Shown here piece by piece: positions 1 through 13,068 of a stretch of 64,000 bases of DNA. Each line of letters begins with the position of its first letter. Position 1 is the stretch's first letter. The stretch covers positions 6,477,001 through 6,541,000 of the forward strand of contig JAJFZO010000034.1 of NCBI GenBank assembly GCA_021397835.1, in the 5' to 3' direction. The stretch is from Moringa oleifera. Lineage: Eukaryota > Streptophyta > Magnoliopsida > Brassicales > Moringaceae. The translations under genes were made by a program, and so were the position numbers. Below the pieces are notes generated by a model. It saw only the letters and a program-made list of their open reading frames with translations. It made no database searches and had not been told where the DNA came from.

Positions 1-2600
1 TCATAGTCTTTAAACAAGGAGAGAGATTTCGGCCAAAAAGACAGGAAGAGAGAGAGAGAGAGACAGAAAGTGCAGTATTTTTAAAAGCGGTAAGCAGTAC
101 AAGGAAGCTGTTACATATGGGAAGAATCCCAAGCAGAAACGAAACTGCTGGAGTTGGCGTTTCTATTTTTCAAAAAACGTTTAATTATCATGCTATTAAA
201 AAAGAGTCAATAAAGGGGCATTGGTCGGTTGTTTGGGCGATGGAGGGTTGACAGAGATTCTAACGGCTACTTTTCTGATTGCCCTTTTCCTTTTTCTCTT
301 TTCCTTTTAAACCATCAAATTTCCTTGAGCGGATAATCACTTTTGTCTTTTTAGCCCCACTATTGATTTTTTTGATGTCAAACAGAGGCATTATTTTCCT
401 TAAAGGGTAACGGTAATGTTTTTCTCCTTTTATAGATTTATTTTATTTTGATAAATATATTATAAATCTTTTATAATTATATTATAATAAATACGATAAA
501 AATTTAATTAATATATCTTAATTTGTAGTTCAGCTTTTGAGTAGTGTAAAATTTGAGAATTAAATAATATGTCACCCTAATATTTTTTTTTTATTTTGTA
601 TTTATATGGTGAATTTTTTACAAGTAGATATTTCATTAAATTGATGTATTAATAAATAAAATAATTTATAAAAACAGAATGATTTATTATTAAACTTTTT
701 ATATATTTTATATTATTATTAAACTCATTATGCAGAGCAGATATTTTATTGTCACATAAATGGGACCACAACTTGACCATTAAGACAGGTACCCGTAATC
801 TAATAGTATCTCATGATATTGAAAATTCATTATTTTTAATTTTTTTACTGTTACAAATTCAATTTATTGCAGCATTAATTATTATTGGTGGAGACATTAA
901 GTTACCGATTATTACAAGTTCATTTTGTTAACGGTAAGGTTTATTTAGAAAATTATCATGTTTTAATTAAACAAGGTTTTCACAGTTGATGTCACGCCAG
1001 ATTGGGCCAATGAGATTATTTATTATGCGGTTCTTAAAACGTGATAAAAATTTAATGTGATATTATGTGTCCCATAATAAGAAGCAGAGTAAAGTTAGTT
1101 TATTGTGTAAAAAGGAGAGCAAGTTCCAATCTGATGCAATGATTCTGATAAGATGGCAATAAAAATAATAATGTGATTATGTGGTTACCATAATAATATA
1201 ATCTTCTTACCATGTGGTGGGATGACAACCTGTTGCACACGTGATCAATTTTGTTTTAAGAGGTGGGATCTGGTAGAAGGCAGTATCGTGGGAAAAGTTT
1301 GTTCGGTGGACCCACATGGAGCAACCTAAAATACTTTAAGCAATGATGCCACGCGTCGTTGATAATAATAATATATAAATATAATAGTAAACAAAAATGT
1401 ATGCGGTGATGTGTAAGGCATGTTCTGTGAATTATTTATTTTATTTTTTTAGTTAAGTCATACAGAATATCTGATCCAGCAACTGTATCACGTGACCAGG
1501 CTTCTTCAGCCTCCAAGTCTCCAATTTACTTTGGATAAAATTCATCTACTTGGATAGCCTAAGTCATCCCATTGCACCCATAGGTTGAACGCTGTTTCAT
1601 TTTCCTTCTATTAGGTTCTGCGTTTGATTGGCAAAAAAAAAAAATATAGAGAAGATAACATAAATATTTCTATAAAATACAATAATCATTATTATTACCA
1701 TATTTAATAAAACAAAATATTTTTAAAATTAAATTAATTATAATTAAAATAATATTTTCCAATTTAAATTATTTATTAAAATATATAAATATTTTATAAA
1801 AATAACTTACATAAATAACATTATAAATAATTTTTTAATAATTATTTTTAATTTTTAAATATTAATATTGTAAAAAATAAATATTAGTATTAATTAGCAT
1901 TATAATAACAATGATATAATAATTTTTATTTCATTTTTTAAATTTACATAAAAATAAAAAAATCTAAGAAATAAAATTATTATAATTATATATAATAATT
2001 TAATAATTTTTTAAAATGCACTGAAAATAAAAATCATAATTAATTTTTTACTTCCGTAAAACAATTATTTCAAAAATTCAATTCAAACTGTCATTCCAAA
2101 TTTTTTAAAATAAAAACTAAGAAAAAATTATAACTTTTTTAATAAAAATAAATAAAACATTAAAAGATAATTTTATTAAAATAAAATACAAATAATTATA
2201 TTCTCACCAACCACCCATGGTGATAAAATTGATGATTCGTAAAAATCAAGCTGCAATGCATAATTAAATTACCTAACATTCATCTTCACCCAATAGCTTA
2301 TTACTCTATTTTGAGGATGGAAATGGTTCGCAAAATCCACTTAATTAATTGAAAAACACAACCAGTTACCAATCCATGCCTACTGACAATATGCTGGACA
2401 TACAAAATGCATTATAAACACATAAAGTCACTTCCTCTGCACCTGAAATATATTAACAGTACTAGCATTGTGGGCAAGAATACTAATCTGAAGTTGAACA
2501 ACAAAAATATCTCAAGCATCGGGATTTCAAGCAGAAGTCATCAATCTCAAATCCAGTTCTCAAATCAATATGTTTCAGATTACCAGTGCAATGATCTGAA
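1..2600. other. Left intergenic region, possible leader/promoter of a gene off the left edge
   Basis: No coding region is supported. The first ~300 bp are more GC-balanced than the rest and contain a GA-rich microsatellite (about 46-64), which is common in plant 5' leaders, so a gene transcribed leftwards may begin just outside the window (inference). Two CACGTG G-box cores occur at 1238-1243 and 1489-1494. From about 1630 to 2210 the DNA is almost pure A/T with poly-A and poly-T runs and no protein signal. The short reading frames at 749-931 and 2407-2616 resemble nothing I recognise and have no clear start context. Confidence 0.5.
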
Positions 2601-2665
2601 CCTGTTAACCCTGTAAACTGAAGAAGTGCTCTATAGATCAGCCCATGATGAGACCACTTGTGAAC

Positions 2666-5600
2666 CTAGTGACCCATGTTAGGTGGCATGGGTGGACGTG
2701 CACCCTGGCCTTGCATTTGTTGGCCTGGAAAACCTTGAGGAGGAGGAGGGATCATAGGCCTAGGGCCAGGAGTGAAGTTTGCCATTGTCCCACTGCCACT
2801 GGGAGGTGGAGGAGGTGCAGGCGGAGCTCCACCAGGAGGCATAGGCCTAGGGCCATTTCCCATCATAGGAGGAGGGGGAAGTGGCAATGACCCAGGTGCT
2901 GGAGGAGGTGGGACTCTAGGAGGATTTACTAGTGGGGCACCTGGCAGTCCCTGGGGTGGAGGTGGCGGTGGTGGAGCTTGGGGTGGTGGAGGTAAAGGTC
3001 TTGGAGGAGCACCTGGAGCTGCTGTGCTGTTTGCTGCAGGAGTAGATTGAGGTTTGCTCGGCTCTGGTGGCTTTGTTTTGAAATATACCTGCAGCTGCAT
3101 ATTGGTGCATCCCAAATATAATTAGGTCACATAATATTCAGAAAAGTTCCCTGTAGAATGGGAGGTTAATTCAACTGATTCAGCTTGTTTGTAACTTTGG
3201 TTCAAAAAAATGATCCCATTAGAAGAAAGCAGAGGGGTTGAGAAAGGATGTGGGTCTGCATCAAGAGGCTTGAACCCAAAGTTTTAAGTTACAAAAACAA
3301 TCAGGACGAAGGTTCAACAAACAAGCTAGAATAAACCCTCGCGAACCGATAAGAAGTAATGGGGCTGGGGGAAGCTAAAAGGGGAGAGAGAATCAAAGTA
3401 AAGCTATTACATAAGAGACTAACCGTAAACATTTTTGAGTCAGGATCCCAATGCGAGAAGAACTTGGGGGTGGATTTGTCAATCTCTGTGCTGGGAACCT
3501 AAAACACATATAATCAACAAATGCTAAATATATCTGAGACCGACAAGAAAACGAAAAAAAAAAATACATGAGAATAATTAACATGTCTTATATAATGAAG
3601 GGTATGAGAATGTAATCCCGGAAGTCCTTCAAGAAATTAAAGGTTCTAGACAGCTTGATACCAAAAAATCTTTTTGCACATTAGCATTTCAATGTTCAGC
3701 TCAGCACCAAGCAAAAAAGAGCTACAGACAGGAAGGGGGCCCTGTTGGTGAATGGCTATTACACACTCATAGATCTAAAACAGCTAGAGCTGGAGGCAGT
3801 GGTGTCCTCGGCATGAATATGAAACTTTTAAAACGGAGTGGAAATTACTTTCAGAAAAAGCTTCAAGAACATAAAGCCACAAAATCCAAACAAACAATTT
3901 CAGTAACAAGATAATGCCCCTCAAGGAGTCGGGAATTGATAAAAGAAACTGTTGGAATCTGTAGGAAACTAGAATAACGGAAATAGTTCATTGTCAGAGA
4001 GCACAATCAAATTGCTGACTATTGGTCTAGTATGTCAGAGAGCTCAATCAAAGATTAGCTGATAGGGATAAGAACCAAACTGTGTTATATAGATAATTTT
4101 CTTTCTTGTTGCATTACAGGCCCCAAAGAAAAAAGATAACTTACCTTGAAAGCTATGATCTCATAGGGTTCTGCTGCAAATAGAAGATATTGGTATCTCT
4201 TATCAAAAGATTGCACTTTCTGCATCCATTGAAGTATAAACATGAAGGAAAGATGTTAAGGCATGGATTGCAGTGAAAGTGCAAATTACAGAAGAAAATC
4301 ATTAACTGAGAAAAGCATGAAAAATTACTGGCTGTGGACTAAATACAAAGCTCACCTGCTCATAAGATGACATAACACGGTGTCTTGGCTTTGTGTTGTC
4401 TTCTATCTCAGGATATTCAATCTACATAGAAAATGAAATAAATTAAGAAAAAATCCTTATTTTTCATCAATGAAATGAGGTGAGACTTGCGCAAATTACA
4501 AAGCATTTAACAGGCACCTGGAAGAGAAGTGATCTCTGCTTTGTCTCAGGATCATATTGCTTTGTAACCCTATACCCAGGTCTGCCAATTTTGACTGTAG
4601 AAACAAGAAGAAAACGTTAACTCAGTGCTTTAAAATTAACGAAGCACATACATTTCATTCTTCTAGCAGGTTTTAAGCTGAAGAAAATACAAGGAAACAA
4701 AAAATGGACAAATACATCAACTAAAAGCAAACCGAAGCACAAAAATAAGTATGTGACAAAAAGCAAAGACAAAAAATGTCTACACATCAGCAAGAAGTCA
4801 TATCCAATATTGCTTACAACTTTCCTAGCCTAGACTCTTAAATAAAACATAATAAGCATATCACTCCACTCATGAATGCGTTCCTCTAATAAGTCTTAAG
4901 GTACAAAAAGGAAAACTTACGAAAAGAAAAAACGAAAGATACATCAAATAGAAGCAAACTTGAGTTGTAAAATACAAGGGTCATCTCTCTCTATACATTG
5001 GCCCTTTCCATTAGAAGTAGCTAAACATATATCCTTGATTGGCACCCTCTTGGTGCTTTATAGTCAATATAAATATACTACTGTTTCTGATAAAAAAAAA
5101 GACTATATATCATCAAACATCAAACCAGTGAGGTATCCACCACTTTTAAACTTACCACTTCCCTAGCCAGGACTCTTTAGTCATAAGAAAACATATATCT
5201 TAGTCTACAAACTAACCCAATTGGTCAGGCCATCCAAAAACATCTACGGCTTCCCTAGCCAGGACTCTTTAATCATAAGAAAACATATATCTTAGTCTAC
5301 AAACTAACCCAATTGGTCAGGTCATCCAAAAACATCTTAGCTAGTAGAATGCTTTTTATCTTCACTTAGTGAACACAAAATTTGTTAAAGAGAACCAAAA
5401 CAAAATGCTAAAAATACTTTTGTTGCACACTCAAAAAGACAATTTCACAATAAAAGAGCCTGAATCTGACAAGTTAATAGAAACCACGATTTTAACCTCT
5501 AGAATAACAGTTAATCCTGCCATAGAGGATCCTTTAGGTCCAGCATAATCATATCCACTAGCAATCATGCTGTCAAATTTTGAATGTGGACATAGTTCCA

Positions 5601-6352
5601 GCTTGGCAACTGTAGCAAAATCCAGGTGGGAGAGTAAGCCACAACCTTATTCTTGATTTTAGTGATTGTAAGAGCCACTCCTAACAAAACCCCTCCATCT
5701 AGAGATCTATAAAATCTACAAGGTAGTCTCTAACCTCATATTTTAATTCAAATCCACCATCTAATGTGGGATAACAAACTTGAGGAACCCCGGTTTAATT
5801 TTCTCTGTTTTGAGAATAACTCTGGTTTAAATTGAAGACAACCAGACATGGAAAATAACAGTGAAGTTTTTATTTTCTAGTTTTTAAAAAATTTGGTGTT
5901 TAAGAAAAGGGGGTTTAGAAAGGGGATTTACCTGTTTTGCGAATGGAGACTTTGCGCTTGTGGGGTTGTGGTTGCACAGGAGCTTCCTTCGCCTCGCGCG
6001 CAGCTCTCTTGGCCAAGTTGGTCTGGTGCCTCTTCCCCTGTGTATGTGCCAAGTAATTCCCTTCGTTATTATGCAGCGTCAAGCACAGCTTACACTCATA
6101 GCTACCCAACAGAGAACACAGTGATTAACATCGCGAAAACCCTAACCAATAAACTGCCGTAAACTAAACAACAAACAAATAGATGTATGTGTATGTGTAC
6201 CTGCCAAGATGATTGCGCATGAAATAGGGATCCTTAGCGAGATCGATAGTCTCCAAGGCCAACCTCCGGAGCCGCTCCCGTCGGTCGATGGCCTCGTTCT
6301 GGGCAGAGGCGGCGCCTCCGCTGCCGGGCTTCGAACCCCATTCTCTGTCCAT
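2666..6352 (-). CDS. SF3A2: Splicing factor 3A subunit 2 (SF3A2/SAP62/PRP11-like)
   Basis: Subunit of the SF3A complex of the U2 snRNP, acting in the nucleus in branch-site recognition and pre-spliceosome assembly. Seven coding exons with GT-AG borders: 6352-6201, 6101-5932, 4594-4518, 4421-4356, 4219-4145, 3498-3424, 3094-2666, joining in frame to 347 residues. Exon 1 gives the acidic/basic N-terminus ending MRNHLG. Exon 2 holds the U1-like C2H2 zinc finger (C54, C57, H70, H76; SYECKLCLTLHNNEG) that is the family hallmark. Exons 3-6 encode the conserved central part (GRPGYRVTKQYDPETKQRS, FFSHWDPDSKMFT). Exon 7 is a Pro/Gly-rich tail of ~142 residues rich in PPPPP runs, as in other SF3A2 proteins. 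The large intron between exons 2 and 3 carries a 92-bp tandem duplication. The start is the ATG at 6352, which gives the conserved MDREWGSKPGS opening. The Gly-rich frames antisense to exon 7 are shadows. Confidence 0.95.
5158..5339. repeat. 92-bp tandem duplication in SF3A2 intron 2
   Basis: Two nearly identical units start with CTTCCCTAGCCAGGACTC at 5158 and 5250 and differ at only a few positions up to the CATCCAAAAACATCT block. A more diverged relative of the unit start lies near 4820 (TTTCCTAGCCTAGACTC). The high identity points to a recent local duplication. No coding consequence, since it lies inside an intron. Confidence 0.85.
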
Positions 6353-7087
6353 TTCTTTTTACCAGTATCAGAGTCTCCTCCCGCAGAGGACTTCTGGCTA
6401 GTGACAGGAGCAATATAGCCGGTTGGGTGATAAATGAGAAAATAAAAAAAAGAAAAAGAAAAAGCATAATGTCTTAATATAAAACCGGGACACGGAATCC
6501 TGGAGTTTTAAAAATGTATACAAAATAGAGAAAGCCTCTTTGAAATCAAAGAGAAACTAAACCAATCCGAATGATAATTTAGCTGTAATTTGATTAAATC
6601 AGCACAGTTTGCGGAACTTCAATTATTAATTAATCTTTTCTTTCAGTAACAAAATATCCATCATTTGCTATTTCATTTTCTGTGAGATGATATATTAAAA
6701 CTTAAACACTGATGTGCAGTGCAATAGTTCACAGATGAAATATTATTCAACAGAATAAAGTCATTGTTATATAAGTTGGTGACTTTAACAAATACAGTGT
6801 GAGCATAACTGCATGTTATGGAATCAATTTGTGGGAAGGATCTCATTTATTAACAAAAACAGATAAATTACATTGATAATCTCCAGGGCATTCAATTGAC
6901 TACACTAACATCTCCTCTCATCTGCATCACATGTCAAACCACCAAGAGAAAATCATCACAATCCCTACTTGAACTCAGACTTGTTAATTTGGCTCAGTCT
7001 TAGATGCTCATATTACAAATGATACAAGAGAAACCACACATGCTGGCTCTGTGTAGACATTGCAGTAACTGGTAGTTGCATTTGGCA

Positions 7088-9856
7088 CTAGCTCTTTTGA
7101 TGGACTGCAATCTGGTGGATGTCCATGTCCTTCAACATGACAGAACGTCCGCAAGAATCACATGGAGCAGTTCTTGATCCACATATGCTCTCATGCTCTG
7201 ATAGTCCTCTCAACCTGTCACGAACATCCATGGCCGAGCTACCAGCTTGGACCATATCCCCACAAAATCGACATGTAATTAGTCGCAGCGGACAATCTGA
7301 GGCTTGATGTTTCACCTGCCAAAGACGAATTGTAAGTTACCCAAAATGTCGTGAGATACTGATTTGTAAGAACATTCAGATCTTTAAAGTTTTTCACGGA
7401 ATCTGCTATAACTCTGTTTTAGCAAAAATATAATGTAGTGATAAAATCATAATGCAAGTATCTTTTAGTCCCTAAACAAGACCCAAACCAATTATTTACC
7501 ACCCAATTAACATACACTCCCCACACTTCAAAATTGGTGCAAAATGACACTGACCAAAGCAAAGTGCATAACATTAACAGATCCTTTGCTTTCAGTAGAT
7601 AGAACACATTGGTTTTCAGCCAATCTAAACTCATTCTTCAATAGATTAACCAAATAGGCAGGGAAATTGACTAATGTATCAGGCTAAAAAAAGGGATATA
7701 ATTGAAATACATCAAGAAAAGATTGTTCATGGACAAAGATTATATTACTTACCATCTTTTCCTTCTCAAGGACTACTCCACAACCACAATTGAGTGGCTC
7801 GTGGAACACTTTCATGTGCTTCTCTATCTCCCCTAATTGAAACGCTTGCCCACATTTATCACAATGCACATGGCTCTTGGACTCCTCAATCCTAAGAACA
7901 ACTCTACAACCACTGTGCTGACAAATGACGTTATGTCTGCTGCAATAGGCTTCATGCAATGCTATACTCCTACTGGGTATAGAATGCTTGCAATTCTTAC
8001 ACTCCACTGTGTCAATTTCCATAGGTGATGAAGATGAAGTATGTTGGCCCACCTTACAGTCACAGTTTTCTTGAATATTCACAGATATGTTATACTTTGT
8101 TGCTCCCTTGAAGCCATAGACACCAACACTGTAAGTACCTGCACCCAAGTTCTTCCCACTAGAGCCAAGGATCAAAGCTTTTGAACCCACATCATGCGAT
8201 GACCATTCATGCTGATGTCGAGTTGGAAATAAAAGTGGATGCTTGGATACATAAAGATCAGTATCTCCATCATCCTTCTCCATGTCTATCTTCACCTCAA
8301 TTCTGACATTTCCAGAAGCAATTCTTTCCGAAGTACCATCATCAATTGAGAACTTGTAATACATATACTTTCCTTCCTCGACTAACCCAGATTCTACCAT
8401 TCCCAATGAAAGCGGTTTTAAGACATTTTGATTTGATCCATCTGATGTCACATTGGAACTGACAATATCCACTTCAATGTCAGTCTCCAAAACAGAAATG
8501 CTTGAAGAGGGCTTCAACTCGAGAACTCGTAACTTGTATGTGAGCTCCCCATAACTGACTTTAAGTATATCATTTTGAGAAAGTGTGGCATGCTGTCGAA
8601 GAACTGTCTCAAGAATTGCTTTATGATTGGGCAAGTCAGAAAAACCGATTCCATCAGGCTGAAGTTTCGCATAAGTTCCTTTTTGCAGTCGAACATAATG
8701 GACTTCAACCAATGGAGCATCAGGAGCATTTGTAGAAAATAAGTTACTCCATACGTGAGGAGGAAGCCCAACAGAACCTTCTTCTGCAGTAAATTCCAAA
8801 ACACCAGAATGGGTGGTCCTACAATCTTCTCTGTCACTACCTTCCTTGTCTAAAGGACACTCTTGATGAACTATTGACAGTTGGAAGTATATAGGTCCCT
8901 TATCAAAAGCACCTTGATTAGACAATTCTGTAAAACAGGAGGGTGGCAGTTTGATCTTATCCCCATTACCTTGAAAAGGTACTGCTTGCAAGATGCGAAA
9001 GAACATGATTCCTCCACCAGCAAGTAAAGTCTCTTCCATTTGTTGTTCAGCCTGGAAAGTATGAGGTTTATTCATTTTTTTTATACACCACATCAAATTC
9101 ATTAGACATAATGAGGGAAAAAAACAGCACAAGTAAAAATCTAAGCTATCATCCAAAAACAGGTAAACAACTCCAAAGACCTTTATTTAATTCTAGGTGG
9201 TACTGACCTATAACCATAGTAAATCTTCTAATTAATAATAGATGTGCAAAAAAAAAAGGTATATTATTACTTATGTAGTGGATAGGTGGAAAAGTGATAA
9301 TAAAAGGGTTGCTCATTGCCTTCGCAGCATTAGGACTACATACTCAACTTCATTTTTACAATATATCCCAAAAATTCCCCTACCCCATGGTTTACTTGCG
9401 TAAGGATTATCATTTACAGTCCTTACGTCATAGAAAATCTCCAACCAAATTATGCATTGAATCAATTAGACTCTTATTAAAGAATGGTAATATGGAAAAG
9501 TTTCCTTGGATAATCCATATTGGGGAGTAACAGAAGGGACCATGAGTCTAACCCAAAAACAATAACTCCAAACGTAACAAGAACACAATCATAGCAAAGT
9601 TCAAACACAAAGTCAATTGATATTCGAGACCTAATTCAAAGTAAATAAATAAAGATAACATGAGATATTAGACCTTGAGCTGGGCATCAGCTGCATCAAG
9701 TCTTCGAGATCTCTGAGCAGCTTCAATGGCCTCCCGTTGCTTCCTTGCCTCTTCTTTCGCCTTCCTCTCTCGTTCCAGTTTCAATCTGGCTCTCTCTTTT
9801 CTTTCCTTCTGTTCTCTCTCAATCTTCTCTCTGGCTCTTCTCAGCTCAAAATCCAT
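7088..9856 (-). CDS. UFD1-domain protein with C-terminal TRAF-like/C2H2 zinc fingers (PRLI-interacting factor K type)
   Basis: Three coding exons (9856-9674, 9051-7753, 7315-7088) join in phase 0 to give 569 residues. Residues 1-60 form a highly charged, Arg/Lys/Glu-rich predicted coiled coil (MDFELRRAREKIEREQ). A UFD1-type domain follows at about 70-240 (GGGIMFFRILQAVPFQGNGD, KLPPSCFTELSNQGAF). A middle region at ~250-380 resembles an extracellular-type beta-sandwich. A Cys/His-rich zinc-finger series starts near 385 (VECKNC, CQHSGC, CDKCGQAF, CGCG) and continues through exon 3 (CPLRLITCRFCGD, CDSCGRS). Known plant proteins with this order are annotated as UFD1 family/PRLI-interacting factor K. 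Yeast and animal UFD1 works with Npl4 and Cdc48 in extracting ubiquitylated proteins; whether this zinc-finger version does so is inference. The start at 9856 begins the coiled coil directly; no upstream in-frame extension is needed. Confidence 0.92.
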
Positions 9857-9859
9857 CTT

Positions 9860-10190
9860 TGTCCTCTCCTCGTTGCGTGTACCTCTCCGTCGTCAATCGG
9901 TAATCTTGTGATGTTCTTCTGCTTCTCAGCGTATTTGGTGGATTTAAAGTAAATTCCCCTTAGGACAGCGGGCTCTGCTTCGTGTTGATTAAGAAATCAA
10001 TTTGATTTCTGTGGGATTTAGATCTCCTAATTCTAGAAGGATCTGGGCCTTTCTTCTATCAACCAACTTTATTTCAGGCCCAACAGCTATGTGAAGTTGT
10101 TCTTGAGTTTAAATGATCATTTTTTGAATGGAACAAATTGTCCAAGTTAGCTGCTGTCTCCTTTTTTAAAATAAAACTATATTTTCATAA
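9860..10190. other. 5' flank of the UFD1-type gene
   Basis: This stretch holds the leader and proximal promoter of the minus-strand UFD1-type gene. It is pyrimidine-rich on + near 9770-9930. I see no further gene. It ends where similarity to the Mutator-like element begins, near 10190. Confidence 0.4.
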
Positions 10191-11275
10191 AAAAATTATT
10201 AAACTGGACACCTCACTTCTTTTTTAATAATGTTTGTTTCGTTTAGCATTTCAATATATTATGAAAACAAAAATACTCTCACAAAAATAACAATATATTT
10301 GAAGTTAAATGAACTCAAAATTACAATGACTTATTCAAATACCCTCTTTCTTTGAGTTTTTTTTTTTTGTTCGGTTTTTCTTCATGTTCTTTTTTTCTAC
10401 TTTTTCTTTTTTATTTTTGAGTCCAAAATTTATTGAACCAAAAATTCACAGAAAGTTTCGAAGGCAATCATTGACACTTTTAGTTGATTTTCTTGCACAT
10501 AGTAACAAACATCGTAAATATTAAAAATGAATCTCATATTTTTTATAACATGTTGCTTTTCAAAATTAAGAAGTGATCAAATAGGTCAAAAAGATGATGA
10601 ATATACGTTTGAACAATAACGTAGTTTAAAACTGAGAAGTTTTCATTTGTTTTTTAGTAATAATTGTGATACATTTTACATTTCGTTACTTGAAATGAAG
10701 AACCATACAATGATCATCAAATCGTATCATATTTTATAAAATTGTACATTAGTTATTAAATCATAATGCCATGGCACAAATTGTTCTTTCATTAAATCTT
10801 TACATCTTTAATAAAATCGTTATTTCTTTCATAAAATTATTTTTTTTTATAAAAATCATTACTTCTTTTTCAAAATCATTACTTTTATTATAAAATTGTT
10901 ATTTCTTCTTTGAAATTTTTATTTTTTTATTTCTTTTTGAAATCATCACTTGTTTTTTTAAAATATTTTTATAGTCATCATATAATGCGGATCATTGTAA
11001 CTTGAAATGGTAAGTATTCAAGAAAAAGTTTTGAGAATACTACCACAACTATCAGAACTAGGGAGTATGTTGCTTGAAGGAATTTGGCCTATGCGCAATT
11101 AATGAATTTGGTTAAATCTTACGTAAAGGATGATTTCTCTAAGAATGGTATTGTACTACGCACCATATCGCCAAAAAAGTTAGTGCAATTTAAGGTAAAA
11201 AGTTTAGAGATGAAAGCAATCATATCACTTTTGAACTAGCTGCAAATATCTGGAAAAAAAAAAGGTGGATAAGTA
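10190..11275 (+). mobile_element. 5' fragment of a Mutator-like element, same family as the one at 24.1-33.5 kb
   Basis: The order of sequence blocks here parallels 24180-25160. Shared blocks include the AACTTGAAATGGT start region (11000 and 24903), a GGTTAAATCTT/GTTAAATCTT stretch with GATTTCTCTAA downstream, and TACGCACCATA/TGCACACCATA. The fragment therefore covers the left terminal region and the first ~250 bp of the transposase reading frame. It has stop codons, and similarity fades near 11275; no transposase core follows. Between 10780 and 10960 there is a short degenerate tandem array of ~25-bp units of the type AAATCATTACTTCTTTTT. Orientation is the same as in the full copy. I read it as an old truncated insertion. 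Confidence 0.7.
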
Positions 11276-12915
11276 AATCTTGACTGCCTTTCAAGTAATC
11301 CTCAAAGACCATGACTCACCTTCATGGTAAATCTATGGTCTGTCGGAGGAGGAAGGTAACTCTGATTAGACATATTTTGGAATAGGAAAATTATTCTTAA
11401 CCTATTTCAAGTCATCATTGGTGTAAGAGAAAGACCCTAATTCCTTGGCCATTAAATAAAAAAGATGGTAGAGAAAGAAAGACATAATGAAAGAGAAGAC
11501 AAGAGAGTTAAAGGTGAGTTTATCAAGAGTTATAAAGAAGAAAGAGTGGCTTATAAGAGAAGATAAAGTGAAAAGATAGAAAAAGTGAAAGGGAAATGAA
11601 AAAGAAAAAATAATGGGTATTAGGAAATGATGAGATTCATGCCAAAAAGTACAACGCGTGATCAAAGAAACAGCGTTACATTCCTAGGCTGTAGGTTAAT
11701 GATGAGCTATAAATTTAACATTAATGTGTTAGAAGAGTAAACCTTTAAAAGTGCTTAGTAGATTTTTGAGCTAGTAAAGAGAATCTCGACCTTAATAAAT
11801 CGTAACCTTGATAAATCTTGATCTTGAAGAGCCTTAATAACCCTTGATCTTATTAAGTTTAAGTCAATATAAGCTAAAACTTGATTAATTATGAATCCTG
11901 ATTATAATAAGATTGCAAAAAGTAAAGATGATCTCAATGTAAAAAAAAAGATTAATCTAAAATAATTTGTTTGCAAACAACCAAGAGCATTAACTGGCGA
12001 AACTTAATGATTGAAACCCCCAATTTGGTGACTCCTAATCTAAAGAGAAAGTGTAGAAGTCCATCATCAGAGGAAAAACAATGAACCTAATGGTGGTAAA
12101 TTAGAATCCTAATTACTTAGGCAAAAGTTTTCACATGTGAGGAAGGCTTTAATTTAAAGATTAAAGGTCTATACCATCTCAAAAGCAATGGGAAGACCTC
12201 AAAAGAGGTAGATGATTCTGAAAAAAATGCACATGATACATAAAGTAAAATACGCACTCGTGAATCATTCACTTAAGAAGAGGGTTTACCGCATGAGGTC
12301 CCTATGTGGTACCCTACATTTTTGGATTTTTGACAAAATTTTCTCAATGAATTCTCTTATAAATAGGCTCAAGATTGAAGAAACTCACATTCATAGTGAA
12401 ATTAGGTTAAATATTCTATAGTTTTTTCTCGAGAAAGCTATTTTTAAGCACTTGAGAATTTTCTTGATTTTGATTTTGCTGGTAGTCAAGGAATGGTAAA
12501 AATTGCAATTTCTTAGATTTGGAAAAACAGGTATAAATTATCTTGATGCAAATCTTGTATTATTTATTCTTTAGTTGAATTGTAAATAAAATTGATCAGT
12601 TAATCAAATCTTCAAATTCTTGATTATTTTATTATTATCTGTTGATTTCTTTTTAATTTCTATTTGATATCCTTTTTGCAACTTTGTAATAAAAGGATTT
12701 AAGAACAATGTGACTAAGTAATAGCTCTTTATACAATTTTAAATATAATTATTTTGTATTGTAAAATGTAATATGATGGTATCATGTCTAATTTTCACCA
12801 AATTTGCATTATTATAGTTATTCTTTGATTTTTTATTTAAGTGTATTTGAAAAATAGATTTAATAATAATATGAATGGATAATATTTCCTATCACACAAG
12901 ATGTTATTATAAATA
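11276..12915. other. AT-rich intergenic DNA, possible LTR remnant
   Basis: No coding region is supported. At 12357-12370 there is a TATA-type motif (CTTATAAATAGGCTC) preceded by a GTACCCTACATTTTTGG stretch, similar in style to the promoter part of a plant LTR, but I could not find paired LTRs, a primer-binding site or gag/pol traces. Left as undetermined, possibly a solo LTR or promoter remnant. Confidence 0.25.
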
Positions 12916-12917
12916 CG

Positions 12918-13068
12918 ATGTTATGGAATAAATTAATGAATCTTTGACCAATTACTACAAGAAAACAAGCTTTTTATCATGGGCAACCATTTACCATGAT
13001 TGAAAATTTATTATAATGTTATGGAACAAATTAATGAATCTTTGACTAATCACTACAAGAAAACAAGA
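12918..13068. repeat. Duplicated CACTA left terminus with host flank
   Basis: Two copies of a ~53-bp segment lie ~97 bp apart (about 12918-12970 and 13016-13067). Each comprises non-element flank (TTATGGAAYAAATTAATGAATCTTTGACYAAT) followed by the element terminus (YACTACAAGAAAACAAG). The first copy has TACTACAA where the second has the canonical CACTACAA, and it lacks ~15 bp after AACAAG. The second copy is the border of the element starting at 13051. Confidence 0.8.

Noticed and set aside
2772..3050. Gly-rich + strand frame antisense to SF3A2
   Set aside because: It is the mirror of the proline-rich SF3A2 tail; codon bias of CCN runs opens GGN frames on the other strand.
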